Below are positions 1 to 5,883 of a DNA stretch of 6,591 nt, one piece after another. Position numbers and translations under genes: made by a program. The stretch's first letter is position 1. Each line of letters starts with the position of its first letter. The stretch is taken from positions 1 to 6,591 of the forward strand of contig JAJXXI010000433.1 in assembly GCA_021781185.1 (NCBI GenBank), read 5' to 3'. The DNA is from a bacterium. GTDB taxonomy: Bacteria > Verrucomicrobiota > Verrucomicrobiia > Limisphaerales > UBA11358. Below the pieces are notes generated by a model. That model was not told where the DNA came from and did not search any database. It saw only the letters and a list, made by a program, of their open reading frames with translations.

Positions 1-1
1 G

Positions 2-2113
2 GCCCGGGATAAATCTGACGCTGCCGACGTTCGCACGGTGAAGCGGCCTGAAGGCCGCGCTCCTTCCGCCACCGCCATCCTCAACCGCTTGGCCAAACTT
101 CGCATTCTTGATCCCGCGTGCGGTTCCGGCTCCTTTCTCATCGGCGCGTATCAATTCCTCCTCGACTGGCATCTGCAATTCTACCTTGCCAACGACCCGG
201 CCCGGTTTGCCAGGGGCAGCCGCCCGGCGCTCGTGGAGACCAGCCGGGGCTGGAAGCTGACTATCGCCGAGCGCAAACGGATCCTGCTCGCCAACATCCA
301 CGGCGTGGACATTGACGCGCAGGCGGTGGAAGTCACCAAGCTCTCGCTGCTGCTCAAGGTGCTGGAAGGCGAGACCGGCCAGACGCTCCAGACCATCTTC
401 CGGCTCTTTGCGGAACGCGCGCTGCCCGATCTGGGCGACAACATCAAGTGCGGCAACTCGCTCATCGGCCCGGATTTTTACCAGCAGGCCGAACTCCCGC
501 TGCTCACCGACGAGGAACGCTACCGCATCAACGTCTTCGACTGGCACGCGGAGTTTGCGGACATCTTCCAGGCCGGCGGCTTCGACGCGGTGATTGGGAA
601 TCCGCCTTACATTCGCATCCAGACGATGCAGGATTCGCAGCCGCAGGAGGTCGAGTTCTTCAGCCGCGCCTACAAATCGGCCAGCGAAGGCAACTACGAC
701 ATCTACGTAATCTTTGTCGAGCGCGGGCTGCAATTGCTAAACAAATCGGGGCGACAAGGCTTTATTATTCCGAACAAGTTTTTCCGAACCGACTACGGAG
801 AAAGTCTCCGGCGCGTGCTCTCCAATGAGAAAGCTGTCAGCAAGATCGTTGACTTCGGACATAGCCAGGTGTTTGAGGCGACGACCTACACTTGCCTGTT
901 GTTTCTCCAACGTGGCAAAGCCATGTCGTTTGAATACGGCACCAGCGAGGCGGCAGCAAAGGCTCTTTCCCAAACCGTGTTTGCCAAGCGTGAAGGCAAG
1001 TCGCTTACGGCAGGGGCTTGGTCGTTTGAGAGCCTTGAAAGTGCTTCGCTCCTCGCCAAACTCAGCAAGCAAACGACGCGACTGCTCGATCTCCCCGCCG
1101 ACATGAGCCGGGGCAGCAGCACGGGCGATGATGAGGTTTTTGTTTTTGAAAGCGGCACGCTCAAGATTGAAAAGGAAATCATCCGCGAACCGCTTTTCGC
1201 CAGCGACTTCGGTCGTTACCGCTTTTCGCCGACCGGAAAGTGGAAGGTCATCTTTCCTTACGTTTCAGAGAACGGCAGCTTCCGACTTTACACTGAGCCG
1301 GAGCTTAAACGGCTTTTCCCGCGCGCTTACTCATACCTGCATGAAAACCAACCGGCATTGAAACGCCGGAAGCAGTTCAAGGAGTGGTTCGCTTACAGTG
1401 CGCCGCGCAACCTTGCGCTGCATGACCAAGCCCAGATTTCAGTGCCTTTGCTCGCTGACGGCGGATTGTTTGCACTCATCCCAAACCAAACGCGGGGACA
1501 ATTGTGTCCGATGGCGAGCGGCGGATTCACCATCACGCTTTCCAAACAGTGCCAATTAAAGTCTGAATACGTTTTGGGTCTTCTCAACTCGAAACTTTTG
1601 TTCTGGCGCTTGCAGGGCATGAGCAATTTGTTTCGTGGCGGTTGGATTACTTGCACGAAGCAGTATTTCGGCGAGTTGCCCATTCGTGTCATCAACTTCT
1701 CCAACAAGACCGACAAGGAGCGCCACGACCGGATGGTGAAGCTGGTGGAGCAGATGTTGGAACTGCACCGGCAGTTGGCCGCCGCGCGGACGCCGCAGGA
1801 ACAGACCGCGCTGGAACGCCAGATCGCCGCCACGGACACGCAGATTGACCGCCTGGTCTATGACCTCTACGGCCTGACCGGGGAGGAAATCGCCATTGTG
1901 GAAGGCCGCGCGCAGCCGGAAATGCCGGACGTTCCCGCAACCGCAGCGGCTGAACCCGAGGCGAAACCCAAGCGCGCCCGGAAAAAGCCGTTTTACAGCC
2001 AGCCGCCGCCGGAACCCACCACGCCGGAGTCCGAGGCCGCCGCCGCCGCTTTTCATAACCTCATGGGCAAGGAAGACCCCACGCCCTATCGCCCGAAAGG
2101 AGACCCGTCATGA
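2..2113 (+). CDS. Eco57I/TaqI-type N6-adenine DNA methyltransferase, 5'-truncated (type IIG-like restriction-modification)
   Basis: Transfers a methyl group from S-adenosylmethionine to adenine in a specific DNA site; in type IIG systems the same chain may also cut DNA. The frame is open to the left edge, so the GTG at 38 is probably an internal valine and the real start lies upstream. Numbering from that GTG, motif I (DPACGSGSF) is at residues 25-33 and the catalytic motif IV NPPY at 188-191 (bases 599-610). The order I, IV, then recognition domain fits a gamma-class adenine enzyme. Residues about 340-550 resemble a TaqI-like specificity domain, ending in FRGGW (532-536) and a KQYFGELPI stretch. 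A charged, probably coiled-coil segment follows (about 557-628), then a Pro/Ala/Glu/Lys-rich tail. No nuclease or helicase motif is visible, but either could lie upstream. The stop overlaps the next gene's start. Family is confident; exact system type (type IIG, DISARM-like or BREX-like) is not decidable here. Confidence 0.93.
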   Translation, partial: ARDKSDAADVRTVKRPEGRAPSATAILNRLAKLRILDPACGSGSFLIGAYQFLLDWHLQFYLANDPARFARGSRPALVETSRGWKLTIAERKRILLANIHGVDIDAQAVEVTKLSLLLKVLEGETGQTLQTIFRLFAERALPDLGDNIKCGNSLIGPDFYQQAELPLLTDEERYRINVFDWHAEFADIFQAGGFDAVIGNPPYIRIQTMQDSQPQEVEFFSRAYKSASEGNYDIYVIFVERGLQLLNKSGRQGFIIPNKFFRTDYGESLRRVLSNEKAVSKIVDFGHSQVFEATTYTCLLFLQRGKAMSFEYGTSEAAAKALSQTVFAKREGKSLTAGAWSFESLESASLLAKLSKQTTRLLDLPADMSRGSSTGDDEVFVFESGTLKIEKEIIREPLFASDFGRYRFSPTGKWKVIFPYVSENGSFRLYTEPELKRLFPRAYSYLHENQPALKRRKQFKEWFAYSAPRNLALHDQAQISVPLLADGGLFALIPNQTRGQLCPMASGGFTITLSKQCQLKSEYVLGLLNSKLLFWRLQGMSNLFRGGWITCTKQYFGELPIRVINFSNKTDKERHDRMVKLVEQMLELHRQLAAARTPQEQTALERQIAATDTQIDRLVYDLYGLTGEEIAIVEGRAQPEMPDVPATAAAEPEAKPKRARKKPFYSQPPPEPTTPESEAAAAAFHNLMGKEDPTPYRPKGDPS
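2096..2102 (+). promoter_or_regulatory. Strong ribosome binding site for the 158-aa gene
   Basis: AAAGGAG lies 7 bases before the ATG at 2110, inside the last codons of the methyltransferase gene. It is the clearest Shine-Dalgarno site in the window. It fixes the start of the downstream gene and, with the ATGA overlap, points to translational coupling. Confidence 0.8.
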
Positions 2114-2586
2114 TAAACAAAGACCCGATGATCCACGGCGCCCTGGTGGCGTGCCGCCGCAAACCGCATGGCGTTCCCGCCCGGTCGCGTGCGGGCCAGC
2201 GTGGCCGTGCCGCCGCCTTGCGGGCCACCGGCAGGCTGATGCAAACGCTCACGCCCGGACTGGAACCGGATGAGCACGGCCCGTTGATTGAGCAAGACAC
2301 CATCCTCATTCCCCGGGCGGTGGCGGAGGGGGTGCTGGCGGAGGTGGTCGTCTATTTGCAGACGGAATTGCCCGCGAGCTGGCAGGGGCAGCTCGCCACC
2401 CGCGCCAACGTGATTTACCAGCGCAACGCCCGTTTTCGCGCGCTCATCCGCCGCGACGGCGAAGCGGGCCGGGACTGGCTCTGGGCGTTCATGCGCCACT
2501 GGCTGGCGGCGTTGATCCGGCAGCATTCCCCCGGGTTATACGCCCGCCTGCCGGGGGATTACAGCGTGGGCAAGGCCTTGGCCTGA
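2110..2586 (+). CDS. Uncharacterised 158-aa protein coupled to the methyltransferase
   Basis: I do not recognise this protein. The start is well supported: the ATG overlaps the methyltransferase stop (ATGA, 2110-2113) and has an AAAGGAG site at ideal spacing. The first 45 residues are very basic (many Arg, plus Lys and His), without a signal peptide or membrane segment. The middle (about residues 60-90) is hydrophobic and probably helical. The C-terminal half has a clear pattern: an N-x-x-Y-Q-R-N-A-R-F-R segment, then GRDWLWAFMRHWLAALIR, then LYARLPGDYSVG near the end. The tryptophan- and arginine-rich helix suggests a small folded helical domain, possibly binding nucleic acid or a partner protein. 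Context makes an accessory role in the restriction-modification operon likely (inference). Alternatively it is a lineage-specific cargo gene that happens to be coupled. No catalytic motif is visible. Confidence 0.8.
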   Translation: MINKDPMIHGALVACRRKPHGVPARSRAGQRGRAAALRATGRLMQTLTPGLEPDEHGPLIEQDTILIPRAVAEGVLAEVVVYLQTELPASWQGQLATRANVIYQRNARFRALIRRDGEAGRDWLWAFMRHWLAALIRQHSPGLYARLPGDYSVGKALA

Positions 2587-2627
2587 TGGGGGCAACCGTT
2601 CGGCCCGAACTCCGAAATCGGTTTATA

Positions 2628-2749
2628 GAAGGCAACGAAGCGAACGAAGGGGGAATGGGGTGGCACACTGCTTTGGCGCATGGACAAACTCATGCGGTGA
2701 GCGGGTGAAATCTTTGGCTTCGTTCTCTTTGTTTCCTTCGGTTCCCTTC
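2628..2749. repeat. Nested imperfect inverted repeat between convergent genes
   Basis: The purine-rich left arm (2628-2652, built on AACGAAG units) is mirrored by a pyrimidine-rich right arm (about 2716-2749). The perfect core is GAACGAAG (2642-2649) against CTTCGTTC (2718-2725). The outer ends also correspond: GAAGGCAAC at left, GAAGGGAAC in the reverse complement at right. The right arm carries about ten extra bases. Inside sits a second perfect stem, CGCATG (2677-2682) with CATGCG (2691-2696). The two centres differ by only about 3 bases. The position between convergent genes suits a bidirectional terminator; a small palindromic mobile repeat is the alternative. The rest of the 180-base gap (2587-2766) holds nothing else I can support. 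Confidence 0.5.
2677..2696. other. Inner hairpin of the intergenic element
   Basis: A perfect 6-bp stem, CGCATG / CATGCG, closes an 8-base loop (GACAAACT). It has no U-tract after it on either strand, so on its own it is not a classical intrinsic terminator. Confidence 0.4.
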
Positions 2750-2766
2750 CGCTTCGGGTTTCGGGT

Positions 2767-3636
2767 TTAGCTGGCAGGCGGCACGGACGCGGCTTTCAGC
2801 CGGATGGCGAAGGGGAAAGTGAATTCGGGCGTTTTCGTGGCCAGGGCCAGGCCGAACTCCAGCATGGCCTGCTGGCCTTCCGGCTCGATCTTGAGCGGCG
2901 GGAGAAACAGGTTGGCTGTCACGCCCTTGATCTCGCCGAGAAAATTCTGCCAGAGGCCATTGCCGGCATCCTTCCGTTTGATCGAAGCCAGCGAGACTTC
3001 CATTTTGGGCGTGCCCGGCATTCGCTGGAAGGTGAGCGTGTTGACGCGCGCCACCACTGGATTTTCCACCTGCACCTCGCCGTTGCGGCCACAGTAGTCC
3101 TCCAGATCAATGCTCACGGGACTCGCGCGCCCGTGGCGGTTGAAACGCAGCCGGACCAGGTTGACCTGGCACTGACCGTTGGTGAACACGCCCCCAATCT
3201 CAACGTCGCCGCGCCCGGTGCCGGCGACGGTGATGGCGGACAGCACATGTTTGATGGAATCGCCGGCTTGAAGTTCCCGCTGGTGCTGGCGGATTTTGCC
3301 GGAGTTGTCCAAAATGTTTTGCTGGGAACCGGTGCCCGTGAAGTCAAATTCGCAGGTGGCGTGAAAGTTCACTCCATTGGTCTGGCACGAGAAGGAAAGC
3401 ACGCGGGCGCACTGGGTGTTGCCGGCATTGGTGAGCACGGAAACCGGCTCCGGCGAAATTAACGGCACGAAATACATGAATGTGCTGATGGCGTTGTCAT
3501 GCGGCACGCCCTCGCCGTAATCCAGATGCAAGGTCGGGCCGGAGGCCGCGGCGGCGATCGCCTGGCCGGCGGCCAGCAGAAAACCCAGCAGTGCCACCAG
3601 CCGATACGGGCTCTTTGTTCCATGCAGAAAAATCAC
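2767..3636 (-). CDS. Uncharacterised secreted protein with signal peptide, 289 aa
   Basis: I do not recognise this protein. The start is a GTG; the in-frame stop just upstream (3667-3669) leaves no ATG alternative, and only a weak GGTGA-like site precedes it. The N-terminus is a signal peptide: Lys8 and Arg12, then a hydrophobic stretch (residues 13-24) and an Ala-rich cleavage region near 28-32. There is no lipobox cysteine, so the product is probably periplasmic or exported rather than a lipoprotein. The mature part has no further membrane segment. It contains five cysteines (76, 84, 95, 156, 182), which could form disulfides with one left free, and alternating polar/hydrophobic stretches typical of beta-rich folds. 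The C-terminal third (TFQRMPGTPKMEVSLASIKR onward, then FLPPLKIEP) also looks beta-rich. It is convergent with the unknown 158-aa gene and divergent from the esterase gene, so it is probably a single-gene transcript. Confidence 0.82.
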   Translation of the reverse strand: MIFLHGTKSPYRLVALLGFLLAAGQAIAAAASGPTLHLDYGEGVPHDNAISTFMYFVPLISPEPVSVLTNAGNTQCARVLSFSCQTNGVNFHATCEFDFTGTGSQQNILDNSGKIRQHQRELQAGDSIKHVLSAITVAGTGRGDVEIGGVFTNGQCQVNLVRLRFNRHGRASPVSIDLEDYCGRNGEVQVENPVVARVNTLTFQRMPGTPKMEVSLASIKRKDAGNGLWQNFLGEIKGVTANLFLPPLKIEPEGQQAMLEFGLALATKTPEFTFPFAIRLKAASVPPAS

Positions 3637-3673
3637 GGGCGTATTTTCACCGCTTCCGGTCCGATTTCAAGCA

Positions 3674-3702
3674 TTGAGCGATGGGCTGGCGACTGCTACA
3701 AA
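3674..3702 (+). promoter_or_regulatory. Possible sigma70-type promoter for the esterase gene
   Basis: TTGAGC (3674-3679) and TACAAA (3697-3702) are 17 bases apart, each matching 4 of 6 consensus positions. A transcript from here would begin about 10 bases before the ATG at 3720. The match is weak and could be chance. The -10 box would fall within the hairpin described at 3690-3709. Confidence 0.2.
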
Positions 3703-3709
3703 GCAGTCG
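3690..3709. repeat. Perfect 8-bp inverted repeat in the divergent intergenic region
   Basis: CGACTGCT (3690-3697) and AGCAGTCG (3702-3709) are exact reverse complements around a 4-base ACAA loop. The repeat sits 10 bases before the esterase ATG and about 55 bases upstream of the secreted-protein start on the other strand. It could be an operator, an mRNA leader hairpin, or a dispersed REP-like palindrome. No T-run follows, so it is not an obvious terminator. Confidence 0.55.
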
Positions 3710-3719
3710 TAAAATTCAA

Positions 3720-4478
3720 ATGCAGCTCCATTTCAGAGAACTTGGCCAAGGTGAACCGCTGGTGTTGTTGCACGGGCTGTTTGGCTCGGCGGACAACTGG
3801 TTCGGCGTCGCGCCAGGGCTGGCGGAGAAATTCCACGTCTTCGCCCTGGATTTGCGCAATCACGGCCGCTCGCCGCACCATCCGGAGATGGATTATCCGC
3901 TGATGGCCGCCGACGTGGATCAATTCTTCGCGGCGCAAAAGATCGGATGCGCCCCGGTGGTTGGCCACTCGATGGGTGGCAAGGTGGCGATGCGGTTTGC
4001 CCTGGATTTTTCGGCGCGGGTGAAAAAGCTCGTCGTGGTGGACATGGCGCCTCGGGCCTATCCGCGCGTTCACGATCCGATTTTCGCGGCGCTGCTGGCG
4101 CTGGATCTGCCGCAATTCCAGTCGCGCCAGCAAATCGAGGTGGCGCTCGCTCCGGAGATTCCCTCGCTGAATCTGCGGCGGTTTCTTCTGAAAAACCTGG
4201 GGCGCGACCCGCAGGGGGAATTCATCTGGAAAATGAATCTGCGCGGCGTGGCGGAGAATTATTCGCGCCTGGGCGAAGTGTTGAAAACCGGCCGGCAATT
4301 TGCCGGGCCGGCGCTGTTCATCCGTGGCGGTAAATCGGACTACATTTCGACCGCGGACGAACTGGATATCCGCCGGCTTTTCCCCGCCGCAGAAATTCAA
4401 TCCATCCCGACGGCGGCTCACTGGGTTCACGCCGACGCGCCGGAGGAGTTTTTGACGCGCCTGCTGGATTTTTTGTAG
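3720..4478 (+). CDS. YbfF-like alpha/beta-hydrolase (acyl esterase/thioesterase)
   Basis: Hydrolyses ester or thioester bonds in the cytoplasm; relatives such as E. coli YbfF act on short acyl esters and acyl-CoA-type substrates. The 252-residue product matches the usual length. From the ATG at 3720, the HG oxyanion motif is at 18-19 within LLHGLFGSADNW, followed by DLRNHGRSP, a hallmark of this subfamily. The nucleophile elbow GHSMGG places Ser84, and AHWVHA near the C-terminus supplies His234. The acid is probably Asp108 in VVVDMAP, as I recall for YbfF; Asp in GGKSDYIS is an alternative. An in-frame ATG at 3681 would add 13 residues that do not look conserved and would run through the hairpin, so I prefer 3720 although no good Shine-Dalgarno site precedes it. 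It lies 67 bases upstream of the PaaK-like gene in the same direction. Physiological substrate unknown. Confidence 0.9.
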   Translation: MQLHFRELGQGEPLVLLHGLFGSADNWFGVAPGLAEKFHVFALDLRNHGRSPHHPEMDYPLMAADVDQFFAAQKIGCAPVVGHSMGGKVAMRFALDFSARVKKLVVVDMAPRAYPRVHDPIFAALLALDLPQFQSRQQIEVALAPEIPSLNLRRFLLKNLGRDPQGEFIWKMNLRGVAENYSRLGEVLKTGRQFAGPALFIRGGKSDYISTADELDIRRLFPAAEIQSIPTAAHWVHADAPEEFLTRLLDFL

Positions 4479-4545
4479 ATATGGGCGGCAAAAATGAGCC
4501 TTCGCACTGGAATTTTTTCAAATTTGGTGCATTGGTATTATCAAG

Positions 4546-5784
4546 ATGCTGGCAACTCCTGAACTGGTTCGCGAAGCGGCGCAGATGGCGCGCGTGGAAG
4601 AAATGCTTCCGCGCTGGCGCGAGCTGCCCATTTACCGGGCCGCGTCGGCCGCCACCGGTCCCGCCGCCGGTTTTGCGAGCCTGCCGCTGATCACCAAGCG
4701 GGAGCTCCGCGAAAATTTTCCGCATAATTTCCTGCCAGCCGGACGGAATCTGGATGCGTTGCTGGCCGAAAAGGTCGTGGAACTGGAGCACACGTCCGGC
4801 AGTTCGGAGGAACGGACGGCGGTCCTGTTCGGTCGCGGCTGGTGGAACGAGCAGGAGGCGCGGGTGCTGCGGTTGAACCGCTTTGTGGCGCAGGTGCTGG
4901 ACGGGCATCCCAATGCCCGCCGCGCCACGATCGTGCCGCCGGTTTGCAACGGCCTGGTTTGCTTTTCCAATTACACCTCCAAGTCGGCGCGGACGGTGGA
5001 CGCCACGCGGTTTGTGAATCAGGCGCGCATTCCGTTTTTGCAGACCGACGCGGAACTGGGCCGCATGGCGGAGGAGATTTTGGAATGGTCGCCGCAGTTT
5101 TTGGATCTTGATCCGGTGCATGGCGTCTGGTTCGCGCTGTTTTGCGAGCGCCAGGGGATCAAGTTTCCGTCGGTGAAATTCATCCTCGTCAGCTACGAAT
5201 TTGTCAGCGTGGTTCACCGCGCGATCATGCAGCGCGTCTTTGGCGTGCCGGTTTTCAATTTCTACGGCTCGACGGAGACCGGGCATTTACTGATGGAAAA
5301 CGAGCGCGGCGAAATGAAGGCGTGTCTCGACCTCGCGTTTTACGAGGTCGTCGAACCGGATGAACGCGGCGTGGGCGACCTGGTGGTGACGACATTGACG
5401 AATGATTTCATGCCGCTGGTGCGCTATCGCATCGGAGATCTTGCGGCCCGGCAGGAACGGCCTTACGCGACGGATTACGTCGTTCATGGCCGCGCACGCG
5501 ACGCGTTGCGCCGTCGCGATGGCCGGCGCGTGACAACCTGGGAGATTGACCGGTGTTTTGCCGCTGCGACCGGCATCGCGCATTATCAACTGCGTCAGAA
5601 TGAGGCCGGCGATTGCGACCTGCAATTCATCCCCGACCGCGAAGCTCCTGGAGCGGGCGAGCTGCGCACCGTGACTCGTCAGATCGAAAACGTGCTTGAA
5701 CTTGAGAACAAGATTCACTGCACGGCGGTGAACAAGCTCCCGCCGCTCCCGTCCGGAAAATTCCGCCTGACGCACCGCGCCTGA
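4546..5784 (+). CDS. PaaK/CapK-like adenylate-forming enzyme (phenylacetate-CoA ligase family)
   Basis: Probably activates a carboxylic acid with ATP to an acyl-adenylate, then passes it to CoA or another acceptor. The family includes phenylacetate-CoA ligase, coenzyme F390 synthetase and CapK; the substrate here is unknown. At 412 residues it is close to PaaK length. Visible motifs are the phosphate loop HTSGSS (82-87), YGSTETG (240-246), YRIGD (294-298), GRARD (315-319) as the hinge region, and PSGKFR near the end with the probable catalytic Lys405. The phosphate loop continues as EERT instead of the usual TGxP, which is unusual. The ATG at 4546 is the first start after an in-frame stop at 4495, although only weakly supported by a ribosome site. 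It follows the esterase gene by 67 bases and may share its transcript. It is soluble and cytoplasmic, with no signal peptide or membrane segment. Confidence 0.87.
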   Translation: MLATPELVREAAQMARVEEMLPRWRELPIYRAASAATGPAAGFASLPLITKRELRENFPHNFLPAGRNLDALLAEKVVELEHTSGSSEERTAVLFGRGWWNEQEARVLRLNRFVAQVLDGHPNARRATIVPPVCNGLVCFSNYTSKSARTVDATRFVNQARIPFLQTDAELGRMAEEILEWSPQFLDLDPVHGVWFALFCERQGIKFPSVKFILVSYEFVSVVHRAIMQRVFGVPVFNFYGSTETGHLLMENERGEMKACLDLAFYEVVEPDERGVGDLVVTTLTNDFMPLVRYRIGDLAARQERPYATDYVVHGRARDALRRRDGRRVTTWEIDRCFAAATGIAHYQLRQNEAGDCDLQFIPDREAPGAGELRTVTRQIENVLELENKIHCTAVNKLPPLPSGKFRLTHRA

Positions 5785-5883
5785 CACCAGGTCTGGGTTT
5801 CACCTGACGCGCTCCGGGCTTTGTTGCCGGCCTGTGATTCCTGTGCGTGTGTTTTTCCCGTTTCCTGGTTAACCTCGGCGGCG

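Noticed and set aside
38..40. GTG as the true start of the methyltransferase
   Set aside because: The frame is open to base 2, no ribosome site precedes the GTG, and the conserved region before motif I in this family would be missing.
1556..2526. Minus-strand open frames of 146-166 codons (1556-2056 and 2086-2526)
   Set aside because: They overlap the methyltransferase and the coupled 158-aa gene and encode Arg/Gly/Pro-rich sequence without motifs.
2655..2708. 17-codon open frame with a purine-rich stretch upstream
   Set aside because: It lies inside the inverted-repeat element; the purine run belongs to the repeat, and the peptide shows no leader or toxin features.
3681..3719. Upstream ATG for the esterase adding 13 residues
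   Set aside because: The extension does not resemble the family N-terminus and would encode the hairpin arms; the ATG at 3720 gives the normal YbfF length.
3696..4430. 244-codon open frame on the minus strand
   Set aside because: Antisense to the esterase gene with catalytic motifs; a typical GC-rich shadow frame.
4536..4541. TATTAT as a -10 box for the PaaK-like gene
   Set aside because: It is 4 bases before the ATG, which would put transcription start inside the coding region, and no matching -35 box stands out.
4318..5286. 322-codon open frame on the minus strand
   Set aside because: It lies antisense over the esterase end and the PaaK-like gene, which have clear family motifs; its translation is rich in Arg/His and shows no recognisable domain.
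5788..5806. CAGGT/ACCTG hairpin after the PaaK-like gene as a terminator
   Set aside because: Only 5 bp with a 9-base loop and no T-run directly after it; too weak to call.
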